A stretch of DNA of 64,000 bases from Moringa oleifera. Taxonomy: Eukaryota > Streptophyta > Magnoliopsida > Brassicales > Moringaceae. Numbering within the stretch: position 1 is the stretch's first letter; the number at the start of each line of letters is the position of its first letter. Position numbers and translations under genes: made by a program. The DNA is taken from NCBI GenBank assembly GCA_021397835.1, contig JAJFZO010000609.1, forward strand, positions 2,687,501-2,751,500. The letters are read 5' to 3'. This document shows, piece by piece, positions 13,323 to 26,114 of this stretch. Under the pieces are notes generated by a model. It made no database searches. It was given only the letters and a program-made list of their open reading frames with translations, and was not told the DNA's origin.

Positions 13323-13436
13323 ATGAAAATAAGGGCTTCTATTTGTAAACTTTGTGAAAAGTGTCGACTAATCCATAGGAAGGGACGAATTATAGTAATT
13401 TGTCCCAACCCGAGACATAAACAAAGACAAGGATAA
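13323..13436 (+). CDS. rpl36: rpl36, ribosomal protein L36, intact frame
   Basis: This is a complete 37-codon frame for plastid ribosomal protein L36, the smallest large-subunit protein. It reads [20 protein letters not shown] and ends NPRHKQRQG. The four zinc-binding positions are retained: CKLCEKC supplies cysteines, and C and H lie in ICPNPRH. A few substitutions relative to common plastid sequence (extra cysteine in ICKLC, H for R in LIHRK) suggest drift. Survival is credible by chance because the gene is short. Confidence 0.9.
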   Translation: MKIRASICKLCEKCRLIHRKGRIIVICPNPRHKQRQG

Positions 13437-13560
13437 TCTTTCTAAGAGGGACTTCCTTAAAAGAACCGATGAACAAATAAAAAAGAAAAAAAGAGATCCG
13501 TTTTGACATGAAATGGATATATCCATATATCTTTGACCTATCTTTATGAAATGATAAAAT

Positions 13561-13979
13561 ATGGTAAAGCCTATACCAAGAGTTGGTTCATGTAAGAATG
13601 GACGTAGTAGTTTACGTAAAAATGCACATAGAATACCAAAGGGAATTATTCATGTTCAAGCAAGTTTCAACAATACCATTGTGACTATTACAAATGTACG
13701 AGGTCGGGTGATTTCTTGGTCCTCTGTCAGTACTTGTGGATTCAAAGGTACGAGAAGAGGGACGCACCTTTTGCTGCTCAAACCGCAGTGGGAAATACTA
13801 TTCGAGTAGTAGTGGATCAAGGTATGCAATGAGCCGAAGTCATGATAAAAGGCCCTGGGCTCGAAAGAGATGCAACATTACGAGCTATTCGTAGAAGTGG
13901 TACACTATTAAGTTTCGTACGGGATGCAACCCCTATGCCACATAATGGTTGTAGACCTCCTAAAAAAAGACGTGTGTAA
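13561..13979 (+). pseudogene. rps11: rps11 pseudogene
   Basis: This is the plastid ribosomal protein S11 gene. The first 70 codons are open ([20 protein letters not shown], then [10 protein letters not shown]). A 2-bp gain near 13766 then shifts the frame. S11 sequence resumes with VVVDQGMQ, a CGA-to-TGA stop, [20 protein letters not shown] and the normal end CRPPKKRRV. Total span is 419 bp against a usual 417. Confidence 0.93.
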
Positions 13980-14049
13980 AAAATAGAAATAAAGACTGAA
14001 AAAAGTTTAAAAAATAAATGATTTAATGATATGATCAAATAATATTATT

Positions 14050-15077
14050 ATGGCTCGAGACAAAGTAAAAGTATCTACTCGGACACTATAGTGGAAGTGT
14101 GTTGAATCAAGAACAGACAGTAAGCGTCTTTATAATGGACGCTTTATTTTGTCTCCAGTTATGAAAGGTCAAGCCGATACAATAGGCATTGCGATACGAA
14201 GAGCTTTACTTGGAGAAATAAAAGGAACATGTATTACACGTGCAAAATCTTAGAAAATACCACATGAATATTCTACCATAGTAGATATTCAAGCATCAAT
14301 ATATGAAATTTTAATGAATTTGAAAGAGATTGTATTAAGAAGTAATCTGTATGGAACTCGTGACGCATTTATTTGTGTCAAAGGTCCTGGATATATATCT
14401 ACTCAAGACATCATTTTACCGCCCTATGTGAAAATCGTTGATAATACACAGCATATAGCTAGCTTAACAGAACCAATTGATTTGTGTATTGGATTACAAA
14501 TTGAGAGAAATCAAGGATATGGTATAAAAACGCCAAATAACTTTCAAGATGGAAGTTATCCTATAGATGCTGTATTCATGCATGTTCAAAATGCGAATCA
14601 TAGTATTCATTCTTATGGGACTAGGGAATGAAAAACAAGAGATATTTTTTTCTAGAAATACAGACAAATGGAAGTTTAACTCCTAAAGAAGCACTTCATG
14701 AAGCCTCTCAAAATTTGATTAATTTATTTATTCCTTTTCTACATGCGGAAGAAGAAAAGTTCTATTTAGAGAACAATCAATACAAGGTTACTCTACCCTT
14801 TTTTCCTTTTCATGATAGATTAGCTAAACTAAGAAAAAAGAAAAAAGAAATAGTATTTCAATATATTTTTATTGACCAATCAAAATTGCCTCCCAGAATC
14901 TATAATTGTCTCAAAAAGTCCAATATACATACATTATTGGACCTTTTAAATAAGAGTCAAAAAGACCTTATGAAAATTGAAGATTTTTGCATAGAAGATG
15001 TAAAACATATATTAAGCATTCTAGAAAAGAAATAGAAAAAGCATTTCGAAATGAATTTACCAAGAAATATGTTTTAA
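14050..15077 (+). pseudogene. rpoA: rpoA pseudogene (plastid RNA polymerase alpha)
   Basis: This is the alpha subunit gene of the plastid-encoded RNA polymerase. It begins MARDKVKVSTRTL, then TAG replaces CAG (codon 14) and a second TAG appears near codon 68. A long open stretch from 14314 covers [20 protein letters not shown] to [11 protein letters not shown]. An indel at about 14630 moves the C-terminal domain into another frame ([20 protein letters not shown] to LSILEKK, stop at 15035). Conserved C-terminal residues continue past that stop to a TAA at 15077. The alpha-CTD-like [15 protein letters not shown] is readable. Confidence 0.93.
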
Positions 15078-15268
15078 ATTTAAATCCATTGGATTTATTT
15101 CCTCTTCTAAGTAACAAAAAAAAAGATGAAATGAGTTTTGAACCTTCAGCACAATCCATATATTCTATTAGGAATTTAATTAAATAGATATATCTAGGGA
15201 AAATTTGCTTTGAAGTGACTACTCCTTAGATTCCCCCGTCGTCTTATTTTACAATTGAATCAATTTAA

Positions 15269-16480
15269 TTAAAAAAGACCTAAACTTAGGGATTTATCAA
15301 TCGGTAATGTTGCTCCAATACCCAACCACAGGGCCACTGCCGTGCCAATCAAAAAGACGGTTGTCGCTACTGGACGACGAAATGGATTTTGGAATTTATT
15401 AACATTTTTGAAAAAAGGTACTGTTAATAATTCCGCAGTTACTGAAACCATTAGAAGAACACCCAATAACTTGTTAGGTACTGTACGAAGTATTTGAAAT
15501 ACGGGAAAGAAATACCATTCAGGTAATATTTCCAAAGGAGTTACAAATGGATCTGCGAGTTCACCAATCATTGATGGTTCTAAAACCACTAAGCCTACGT
15601 TACAGGAAATAGTATCAAGAATCACTATTGGAAAAATACATAAAAGATTATTGGGCCATGTGGGTTCCCCATAATGATTATGACCCATACTTTTAGCTAA
15701 TTTAGCTCTTAATACAGGATTATTCAAGTCAGGTTTTTTTGTTATTGGGATAGGTGAATTCTTATAAATCTATCCCCCGAAGGAACCGGATATGATAATT
15801 TTTCATCATCCGGTTCGAGCAAGAATCAACAAAACTAAATGAATAATATCTATATGTTATAAAATCTATATGTTATCCACACATATATGAATGATTCCAT
15901 ATGTAAGAAAAAATTTACCCGATTCCTTTTTAAGAAGTTGTTGCAACTATCCATTGCAAGGAATTCAATTCTTAAAATGCTCAATACCCAAGTTAGCGTA
16001 CAAAGTTAATCATGATTAAGTGCTTTTTGGGTCGTCTCAGACCTTGCGATTCGCTCTTAATCCCCAAAATATATCAAGATTTTTCACATACAAAGGGTTT
16101 ACTTTTACTAATATAGTCTAGCCTCTACTTTTCTTTAGATCCTTTGTTTCACTCTGATAGTTATCATAAATTCGGTCGATGCAGAGGAAATGAATGCATT
16201 TACAACTATTAATGATTATATTAAGTAAGTAAAAAATAGCTAAAAACATAATCTGAATCATGCCACATCACTTATTTTACTGGATCTTACGGAGCCTGTT
16301 CATGCACGATATATCGGGTCTGATCATAGAAAAGATTCTCTTCAAGCGAACCAATCTATCCTCTGTATAGGGCTTACACGATGGTTGGAACAAAGACACA
16401 TTTGGTTATGAATTCCAATGTAGTAGAGAAAGGCATATTTCTGCATGGCCCAATCAATAGTTCAAGTCACACACTCCCAT
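15269..16480 (-). CDS. petD: petD, cytochrome b6f subunit IV, frame open across both exons
   Basis: This is subunit IV of the thylakoid cytochrome b6f complex. The 8-bp exon 1 ATGGGAGT is at 16480-16473, followed by the GTGTGACTTG intron border. Exon 2 is 15743-15269. Joining them gives an open frame of exactly 160 codons plus stop, the normal length. [20 protein letters not shown] and the C-terminal [17 protein letters not shown] are present. Group II domain V is visible at 15783-15816 (GAACCGG...CCGGTTC on the plus strand). Substitutions at conserved sites ([27 protein letters not shown]) show relaxed selection. It is the longest undamaged frame here, probably by chance. Confidence 0.88.
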
Positions 16481-16677
16481 AATCCATTTTCTCTTAATAA
16501 AATTCCCTTCAACTATTCATGTCAAATAAATAACACTGTGGAGTTGAAGGGAAATATCGAAATACATGTCTTATTTTTTTTTTTCAATAATCCATATTTG
16601 TAGCAATGAAAAACTATTCTCCCTTCCCCAAATGATAAGATAAATAATTGATTACAAATATCTATGATCTATATTCT

Positions 16678-18124
<1,447 letters not shown>

Positions 18125-18257
18125 ATTCCGAAAATACAATATAGGAAAAAATTTCGCGGTCGAACTACCAAAACAGAATAGGCTAAAAATCCGAGACCTA
18201 AATGCTTCGCTTCACTTTTTGTATTGAAAAGGCTAGGACTTCGTGGTTCTTATGAGT

Positions 18258-18474
18258 CTAATTCATTAAAATTTCTTCCAGTAAAATGAAAGAATTATAA
18301 ATCTCTAAAATAATAAATAGGAATATCATAAATAGAGCCATTGTAACACCCATCAAAGGAGTCGATCCCTATCTAGGAGCTACTTTACCATATTCTGAAT
18401 TCAATGGTTTCAATAAATCGCCTACAATAGTTTTTCTTGGCCCAGATCTAAAACTACCCTCAGTAGTGTTGCAT
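18258..18474 (-). pseudogene. psbH: psbH pseudogene, 5' end damaged by deletion
   Basis: This is the photosystem II 10-kDa phosphoprotein gene. Nucleotide identity to psbH is clear over most of the 217 bp, down to the stop at 18258. The frame contains several stops. The 5' end is abnormal: the first codons are compressed and directly abut the psbB stop codon, whereas plastids have psbT and psbN in between. An ATG is present at 18474 but may be a by-product of the deletion junction. Confidence 0.85.
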
Positions 18475-19988
18475 CAGACTACTTGTCTTTTTATAGTTGG
18501 ATCTCTAATTTTTGGAATGTTCTAGATTCGACTTGAGCATCCAAATCTGGATCAATATCAGGAAAAACATCTCTGAACAGGGTTCTAGCACCATGCCAAA
18601 TGTGTTCGAAGAAGAAGAGCAGAGCAAATGAAGAATACCCAAAAGTAAACCAGCCCCTTGGACTGCTACAAAAAACACCATCGGATGTCAATGTCGCACG
18701 GTCTAATTCAAAAATTTCACCTAATTGATCGCAGTTAGCATATTTTTTCACAGTTGTGGGATCACTATAACTCACTCAATTGAGTTCACCGCCATAGAAC
18801 TCAACAGTTATGCCTACTTGCTCAACACTATATTTCGATTCTGCCTTTCTAAAAGGAACATCCGCTTTAGCAATTACGTCTCCGACTACCAAAACAATTG
18901 GAAATGTTTCAAAAAAAGTAGGCATACGATGTACAAAAAGTTCACGCCCTTCTTTATCTCTAAAGATATGGTGTCCTAACCACCCAACAGCTATTCCATC
19001 CCCGTTGTCCATTGAGCCTGCTCTGAATAATCCCCTTTTCGCCGGATTATTGCCAATGTAATCATAAAAAGCTAGTTTTTTAGGAATTTAGACTAAGTTT
19101 CTGACAAACTTTGATTTTTGGCTAGCCCAGCACTAACTCTTCGATATATTTCTTACTGAAAGTATCTCTGATCCCATTGATAACGAGTAGGACAAAATAA
19201 TTCGATAGAGGTAGTTGCTGAACCATACCACATAGTTTCAGCAACAACAAAAGCTGCAAAAAAGAAAGCCGTAATACTACTGGAAAGGATAGTTTCAATA
19301 TTGCCCATACGTAATCCTTTGTATAGACGTTGGGGTGGATGGATACTAAGATAGAATAAGCCCACTAATATGCCCAATGTCCCTGCTGGAATATAATGAG
19401 AGGCTATTCTTCCCAGAACAAAAGGATCAAAACCTTTTACGCCCCACGCTGGATTTACAGATTGTACCTTTTTGGTTAGTCCATAAGGGTCGGACACCCA
19501 TATTTTAGGACCATATAATCCTGTTACATGAAATGCACTAAAACCCAAATAAGCCACTCCTGAAAGAAATAAATGAATTCCAAAGATCTTGGGCAAATCC
19601 AAAGAAGGTTTTCTTGTACATTCATCACAAAATATTTCTAGATCCCAATACACCCAATTCTAGATAGCTGCCAAGAAGTACAAGCCAGAAAACATGATAT
19701 GTGCTTTGGCTACACCTTCGTAACTCCAAATACCAGATTCCTTATAGTCCCTCTTGTAATACTCCAACCGCCCCATGAATTGTTTATTCCTAAACGAGTC
19801 ATGAAGGGTATACCTTATCTCCACATTGGATCAAAAACGGGGTTAGAGGGATCAAAAACTGCTAATTCATATAGAGCAATAGAACCGGCCCAACTAGCAA
19901 CCAGAGCTATATGGTTTATATGAACAGAAAGTAAATGGTTGGGATCATTCAATACAATGGTATGAACATGATACCAAGGCAAACCCAT
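18474..19988 (-). pseudogene. psbB: psbB pseudogene (CP47)
   Basis: This is the gene of CP47, the chlorophyll-binding core antenna of photosystem II. The ATG at 19988 begins [15 protein letters not shown]. The 3' end near 18474 reads QKLEIQL in a shifted frame, before the usual stop. Open pieces include [20 protein letters not shown] with [20 protein letters not shown] (19653-19153), [20 protein letters not shown] and [20 protein letters not shown]. Length is 1,515 bp against about 1,527. Frameshifts separate the pieces and histidine-rich antenna positions are partly altered. Confidence 0.94.
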
Positions 19989-20476
19989 GGAAATACCCCT
20001 TTATCAACAAAAAATAGACATTATGTAACTTTATTGCATTGGAAAAAAACTATGCTATCGACCTTCTCCCTTTCAGCGGATTATTTCGAAGAAAGAATTA
20101 ATATTTATTCTATTCTTTTAGTAATAATGGAACAATTCGGATCATAGGAAAAAAAAGAAGCAGATCTATTCTATATCCGATAAGTACCAATACGCAATGG
20201 GGGTTAACCCTATTTTCTATGAACGGACATATCTATATTTATTCATCATTCAAAGGACCTATTCATAAAAAAATTTCCTTTATTTTTATTCATTCTTTCT
20301 TCCTTTACCTTTCTTTATTTTCTATTTTATTTTATATTTTATGACCTTATTCAATCTATGTACAAAATAGAATTAATAAAGTATGATAAAGGCCAATATT
20401 ATTAAGACAATAACCCCATTGTTACGCTTCTACATCAAAGTGAAATAGAGTACTTAATTCTTTTTTCTTTCATTTA
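19989..20476. other. psbB-clpP spacer
   Basis: No gene is seen here. This is the plastid spacer between the divergent psbB and clpP genes and would hold the promoters of both. It includes T-rich runs at 20275-20345. I could not pick out a promoter with confidence. Confidence 0.6.
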
Positions 20477-22387
20477 ATGCCTATTGGTGTTCCAAAAGTA
20501 CCTTTTCGAAGTCCTAGAGAGGAAGATGCATCTTAGGTTGACATATAGTGCAACTTGTCAGATATACTGGGCCATGTGGGATTTCCCCATTCTCTCTCCC
20601 GATCGAGATATCCTCTGTTTCGCCCAAAAAGATTGATTTTATTATCAAAAATTTGTAGCGTGAAGTGCAATGAAGTGTAATTAAATCCATTTTTTGGGGG
20701 GTATCCAGATTAATATTTTCAATTAGAATGATTTATGGTTGACTTGGTTGGACTAATAAAATGAAGTATCCAGACTCCATTTAGCAAAAAACCAATTGGT
20801 AATATATCTATGATTACCGCTTATATCATAAATGATTCTATTTATAAAAAAATTCTAAATAAGAACGATCTCAAACTGTTAATCAATCAAATAATATGAT
20901 TAGTACGTTGAATATTTGGCGAGAGACATGAAAGAAATGAATTGAAAAAAAAAATTCGTAGCAAAAAGATGTGGTATTTGGTTCATTTGTCTTATATGTG
21001 CAAATCAAAATTGGGCAGATCTTTACTCGAAGTAGAGCATAAACCTAAAAAAATTGAATACAAAATTGAAGAAGCCCATTCAGGAACAAGAAAATGACAT
21101 CACGATTTGGATTGGATCTCGATGAAAAAAAAAAAACATTAATGAGAAGTTAGTCCGATAAGCTTAGTGAAATTTTTTATATTATACGATTATGGGCAAA
21201 AGGTCAAAATGCATCTTTCTTTAAAAATGGAAGAAAAAAGGAGGCCTTCATTAAAAGTTATAAAAAGCTTGCTATCAAAAAAGAAAGAGGGCTGAAATCT
21301 ACACATTGATTTTTTTCATAATTTTTGCTGAACCGTATGCATCAAAAGGTGCCTATACAGTTCCTAAGGGAAACAATTTGATTTTATCTTAATCAACCGA
21401 CTTTATTGAGAAAGATTACTTTTTTTAGGCCAAGAGGTTGATAACGAGATCTCGAATCAACTTATTGGTCTTATGATATATCTCAGTATAGAAAATGATA
21501 CCAAAAATCTGTATTTGTTTATAAACTCTCCTAGCAGATGGGTAATCCTCGGAGTGGTTATTTATGATACTATGCAATTTGTACAACTGGATGTACAGAC
21601 AATATGCATGGGATTGGCCACTTCAATGCGATCTTTTATCCTAGTCGGAGGAGAAATTACCAAACGTCTAGCATTCCTTCACGCTTGGCGCCAACAAGTT
21701 TTTTATTTGCGAGAAAAAGAAGACTATGCCTTCGCCATATGAAATATGAATTAATAAGTAATAATAGCATGGCACTTCGAATTCGATATAAATTTTTTTT
21801 TCAAAATATTAGATTATGTATCGAAAGAGTAGTATGAGATAAGGGGGATTTCCAATTTTATCTTAGGTATCGTGGGCCCATTTTAGCGTCACAAACCTTT
21901 TTTCACACCGAAAGGCTACTAAGAATATTTATGTTATGAAAAAGTACAAAAAAAATATTTAAGATTGCTGAATCATAGACGAAATAAATAAAAGGAAAGG
22001 TAAAAAACTTGAATTCCATTATAGAGCCGTATGCAATGCACAAAAAAAGCCTGTATGGTTGCTCAATTCTCTCTCTTTTTTTTTTTTCTTATTATTCGTT
22101 ATCTCGTCTCCTCACCTTAGCATACGAGATAAAAGAAAGATTTATTAATGTATATCATCAGGGTAATGATCCATTAACCTGCTAGTTCTTTTCTTGGGGC
22201 ACAAACGGGAGAATTTATCCTAGAAGCGAAAGAACTACTGAAACTTCACGAAACCCTCACAAGAGTTTATGTACAAAGAACAGGCAAGCCTTTATGGGTT
22301 GTATCCGAATACATGGAAATTGATGTTTTTATGTCAGCAACAGAAGCCCAAGCTCATGGAATTATTGATCTTGTAGCGGTTCAATAA
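20477..22387 (+). pseudogene. clpP1: clpP pseudogene with two introns
   Basis: This is the proteolytic subunit of the plastid Clp protease. Exon 1 (20477-20547) reads MPIGVPKVPFRSPREEDAS then TAG in place of tryptophan. Exon 2 (about 21394-21696) carries [20 protein letters not shown] and the serine-active-site region as [14 protein letters not shown], where the usual ASMGS is TSMRS. Exon 3 (about 22162-22387) covers [20 protein letters not shown] to DLVAVQ. Group II domain V elements remain at about 21330-21363 and 22024-22059. The first stop alone is disabling. Confidence 0.92.
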
Positions 22388-22455
22388 AAAATAGCAGTGA
22401 TTTCACATAAATTCACAATTAAAGATTTTATTTAAGGCTTTAGTTTAGTTTAATA

Positions 22456-22501
22456 TTCTATTAAATATTCTATTAAACATTTAATAGAATATTTAATAGA
22501 A
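22456..22501. terminator. perfect 22-bp inverted repeat after clpP
   Basis: Arms at 22456-22477 and 22480-22501 are perfect reverse complements with only two bases between them. They are built of CTATTAAATATTCTATTAAA and its complement. The position 69 bp after the clpP stop fits a plastid 3'-UTR stem-loop, which stabilises transcripts. It remains perfect despite the decay around it. Confidence 0.65.
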
Positions 22502-22569
22502 GTAATTGTAATTCAAAATCATCCGGTTAGGATCAATCTAAACCAGCCCATTATGCATATGATTCAGCA

Positions 22570-22683
22570 TGCCAATTATTAAACAACTTATTAGAAACAC
22601 AAGACAGCCAATTAGAAATGTCACGAAATCCCTCGCACTTCGGGGATGTCCTCAACACTGAGGAATGTGTGCTAGGGTGTATG
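22570..22683 (+). pseudogene. rps12: rps12 5' exon (trans-spliced gene), broken
   Basis: This is the first exon of plastid ribosomal protein S12, which is trans-spliced to exons elsewhere in the plastome. It reads [20 protein letters not shown], then [10 protein letters not shown] and a TGA where CGA is usual, followed by GMCARVYV. The 114-bp length is normal. The 3' exons are not in this window, as expected, since they lie in the inverted repeat. Confidence 0.9.
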
Positions 22684-23342
22684 TACGACTCATTCAGATC
22701 ATGGACTGAGACAAAAGAAAGCAAACTTTTTTTTTCAGTATCAATGATCAGTACCAATGAATAAAATAGAATGGAGGAACTCCATTCACTATTTAAAAAA
22801 GATGGATCTATCATATCCTTCTATTGTATATGAAACTTATGGTTTCAATTGGTGCAAATCCAATCCCTTAATTTGGGAGAAATAATCCCCCATTGTTAAC
22901 AAACGGTTATCCATTAAGCGAGGAAAATCCTATGTTATTTAAATAGAAAGATTCTGCTTCTACTCTTGCAAGAACGGACTAACACGGTCAGTTACCCAAC
23001 TAATCCTCATAATTAAATACCATTACTGTATAAAGTAGATCTCGATGGAACCCACTATTTATTTATCATTTCTATTTACTACTTTTTTAGTTATTATGCT
23101 TTTTTTGATACCAAGTACCAATCCAATTTCTTATTTCTAAGTGAGATACCTAGAAAAGAAAACGAAAAAATTGGGGAGGCGGGGGGGGAGGGGGGGGAAG
23201 AGGAAGAGGTGAAAGTAGCAAAAGCCATTGGAATTTTCATTTTATACATTGGAGGAATCCATTTTGTTATTAATAGACCAGTAAAGGGAAAAACAATAAC
23301 TGAAAGAAAAAATTAGTTATTCATTAAAGTTCCGTTTATTCA
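22684..23342. other. rps12-rpl20 spacer with G-rich run
   Basis: This spacer contains no convincing gene. A short ATG frame at 23045 resembles no plastid protein I know. A G-rich stretch at about 23173-23200 is unusual in such AT-rich DNA. Confidence 0.55.
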
Positions 23343-23697
23343 ATTACCAGAATTAAACGCAGATATATAGCTCGGAGACGGAGAACAAAAATTCATTTAT
23401 TTGCATCAAGCTTTCGAGGGGCTCATTCACGACTTACTCGAACTATTACTTAACAGAGAATAAGAGCTTTAGTTACGGCTCATCGAAATAGGGATAGGAA
23501 AAAAAAGAGATTGTCGCCATTTGTGGATCACTGGAATAAATGCAGGAATTCGTAGAAAAGGGGTATCCCATAGGTATAATATATTCATACAAAATTTGTA
23601 CAAGAAGCAGTTGCTTCTTAATCGTAAAATACTTGCACAAATTGCTATATCAAATAGGAGTTGTCTTTATACCATTTCCAATGAGATCATAAAATAA
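23343..23697 (+). pseudogene. rpl20: rpl20 pseudogene (start lost)
   Basis: This is the plastid ribosomal protein L20 gene. The ATG appears as ATT at 23343 (ATT ACC AGA ATT AAA CGC). The text then follows L20: [31 protein letters not shown], then TAA in place of CAA. It continues through [16 protein letters not shown] to the end NEIIK. The span is 355 bp against 354, so one base has been gained. Confidence 0.92.
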
Positions 23698-23994
23698 AGA
23701 GATCTAAAGGAATCCACTCGAATGTTTTAAATGGAGTTCCCGAGAGAATGAGCTCGGGGAAAGTAGAGTAGAAATTAGTATGATAAAATATAAAGTCGTC
23801 AAAACAAAATGAACAGATATACTCAATAAAAAAAATTTATTCTTCTTCTTATTCTTCTTTGATGATTCTTTTATTTATTTATTTATTTATTACAACAAAA
23901 ATGACAGTCAAATTTTGATTCTCAGATTTTTCGAACAAAACATTAATCTGCCTTTGAGTTCGGATTGGAATTTTTATTCAATTGAAGAATAAAC

Positions 23995-24299
23995 CTATTT
24001 TTTTTTGGTTCTAAGACCAGTAGTTTTAGCGATCGACTCACTTCATTCAAATTGTTTCTCATTATTAAGAAAAGGTAACAAAGATAAAATACGAGCTTGT
24101 TTTATAGCAATAGTAATTAATCGTTATTGTTTTAAGGTCAATCTATTCACCTTACTAGATAATATTTTTCCTTGTTCATTAATAAATTGACTAATTAAAC
24201 TCATTTTTTTATAATCAATCGATCCTCCGATTGGATCGGGGGCAAACACCTATGAAAAGATCGCTTGGATTTAGGAAAGAGCCATTTGGATTTATCCAT
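23995..24299 (-). pseudogene. rps18: rps18 pseudogene (frameshift)
   Basis: This is the plastid ribosomal protein S18 gene. It starts MDKSKW at 24299. The conserved core [23 protein letters not shown] sequence, then QARILSLLPFLNNEKQFE, is readable on the minus strand over 24180-24040, and the end TGLRTKKN closes at 23995. The 305-bp span is one base short of a whole number of codons. Near 24210 the usual IDYRN region reads IDYKK. Confidence 0.88.
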
Positions 24300-24496
24300 G
24301 ATTTGTTTATTCCTTATTTCTAATCGAAAATCCTATTTCGATCGGATCAAAAATGATTTATATATATAATTAATAAGTAGGATTTGCTTTGTTTATATTT
24401 ATTTATTTGTTTATAGTTTATATATAACTACATATACCTAATGTCATTTTTTTTTCATGTTCCTTGGAAGGTTGACATACAAAGACTCGATTTGAT

Positions 24497-24697
24497 CTAT
24501 TTCTTTATCTCCCCGTGAATTGTATGTTTGTAACAATAGGGATAGAATTTCCTCAATTCCAATCGACTGGGCGTATTGTGTTGATTCTTTTGAGTAATAT
24601 ATCTGGAAATGCTCGTTGATTCCTTATTAACACCGTTTTGAACACAATTGGTACATTCCAAAATAATTATTACTCGAACATCTTTACCCTTGGTCAT
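24497..24697 (-). CDS. rpl33: rpl33, ribosomal protein L33, intact frame
   Basis: This is the complete 66-codon frame of plastid ribosomal protein L33, [20 protein letters not shown] to [12 protein letters not shown] chose the ATG at 24697, not the longer in-frame ATG upstream, because MxKGKDVRV is the family start. The zinc-site cysteines (CTNC and the C of YPYC) are partly changed: FCPYC reads FYPYC. That substitution hints at drift despite the open frame. Confidence 0.88.
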   Translation of the reverse strand: MTKGKDVRVIIILECTNCVQNGVNKESTSISRYITQKNQHNTPSRLELRKFYPYCYKHTIHGEIKK

Positions 24698-25133
24698 GAA
24701 CCTCATTTGGATTTTTGATTCACCCCAATCTTGTATTTTCCGATCCAAAGCAAAGAAGAAACGAAGAAAAAAAAAGAAGAAGTTACTAACTCAAAATAGA
24801 ATTATGAAATATTTAATTACAATCAATATTAATATAGTAATTAAATAAAATAATAAGCAATACAATGATTTTTTCTAACTGTATTTAGAATCGTTGTACA
24901 GTATTTTATTTAAGTATTTTCTAGGATATGATACTGTTCTGTTGCCCTAGTCACATTTAAGTTTTCGCCCTATTAGTAGGATCTTGAACCCGAGTTTCGA
25001 TGAGGTTGAATTCTTTTTTTCTTTATCTTCCCCCCTCCTTAGTCTACCTAATTCTAAAAAAAAAAAAGGGGGGGGGGGGGTTAGTCACAGATATTTGATT
25101 ATATCTCTAATTTTCTTAACCCCCCGTCCCATG
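24698..25133. other. rpl33-psaJ spacer with A12-G13 tract
   Basis: No gene is present. At 25056-25080 a run of 12 A is followed directly by 13 G. Other A-rich patches occur near 24755-24780. Confidence 0.6.
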
Positions 25134-25277
25134 TCAATAACTAGAATGAAAAAAAAAAAAGAATGTTAATGCATCCAGAAATAAACGATTAATCTTTATC
25201 AATAAACCTGCTAAAGAACTGAACCATAGAGTACTTAGTACCGGTGCTACAGAAAGATATGTTTTTAGATCTTGCAT
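25134..25277 (-). pseudogene. psaJ: psaJ with altered C-terminus
   Basis: This is photosystem I subunit IX (about 44 residues, one membrane helix). From the ATG at 25277 it reads [20 protein letters not shown] and [20 protein letters not shown]. The usual end FPFF-stop is replaced by a phenylalanine run and FHSSY, caused by growth of the A-run at 25149-25160. The core helix is intact, so only the tail is abnormal. Confidence 0.88.
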
Positions 25278-25659
25278 TTTACATCCTCTTTCTTTTTTCT
25301 TTATTGTATTACAATATGGTAATACATATATTATCATATGTATATGTAGTTAAGGACTACTTGTATTTGTACACGGAATCCCCAATCGAAAATTCAAAAT
25401 ACAAATTGAAATGTACAACAATTCGATAAATAAGATTTTTCTTTTCTTAAAATAAAAAAATACGCCCCTTTTCACCTGAAAACAGAATTGAGAGAATTTG
25501 CATCAAAAATATTCATTTATTATTTATTATATTTATACGATATGAGACAAAAAAAAAAAAGAAGAACTAGGCAAGAGAAATTTTGTATATCAATAGAGAA
25601 AATAAGGATGTGGAAAACAAGACAAGGATTCTCTACAATGACACTGTAGACCAATTGAA

Positions 25660-25734
25660 AGGGATGTAGTGCAGCTTGGTAACGCATTTGTTTTGGGTAT
25701 AAAATTGTCACGGGTTCAAATCTTGTCATCCCTA
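25660..25734 (+). tRNA. trnP-UGG: trnP-UGG, one extra base
   Basis: Plastid tRNA-Pro sequence beginning AGGGATGTAGTGCAGCTTGG and ending CATCCCTA. The TGG anticodon in TTTTGGGTA is intact. The span is 75 nt, one more than usual, from an added base in the anticodon-stem/variable region (ATAAAATTGTCACG). Confidence 0.88.
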
Positions 25735-25911
25735 CCTATTACTTCTCCTCTGAGCAATAAGGAGGGATCCATTTTAGATCAATTAAATAAAATCAGACAT
25801 GCCTAATTTTAAAATTTTATGATATTCTATATGATAGTATAGGCATACAAAATGTATTGGGGTTAAAAAAAATACTCGTCTTTATAGTTTTATGTGATAC
25901 GAAATAAAAAA

Positions 25912-25984
25912 GCACTCTTAGTTCATTTTGGTAGAATATGGGTCTCCAAAACCCAATGTCGTAGTTCAAATCCTACATAGCGTG
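25912..25984 (+). tRNA. trnW-CCA: trnW-CCA, one base short
   Basis: Plastid tRNA-Trp sequence from GCACTCTTAGTTC to CATAGCGTG, with the CCA anticodon in CTCCAAAAC intact. One G is missing from the T-arm start (GTAGTTCAAA rather than GTAGGTTCAAA), and the D-arm and anticodon stem have mismatches. Order trnP-trnW-petG is standard. Confidence 0.87.
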
Positions 25985-26114
25985 ATTACGCTCTTGTTTG
26001 TTAGGTCGAAAATTACATTGAACTCAAATAATTGAATAGCAATCTGAATCTGAATTTGACCTCCCACGAATTAAAGAAAGGAGGAGGTCAGTCAAAAAGA
26101 GAAATGTTAATTAA

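Noticed and set aside
23045..23142. Short frame MEPTIYLSFLFTTFLVIMLF in the rps12-rpl20 spacer, looking like a one-helix membrane protein
   Set aside because: It matches no small plastid subunit I know and lies in a normal spacer; AT-rich DNA easily codes hydrophobic runs.
24648..24848. 66-codon plus-strand frame over rpl33
   Set aside because: Antisense to the rpl33 start and spacer; lysine run from an A-rich tract.
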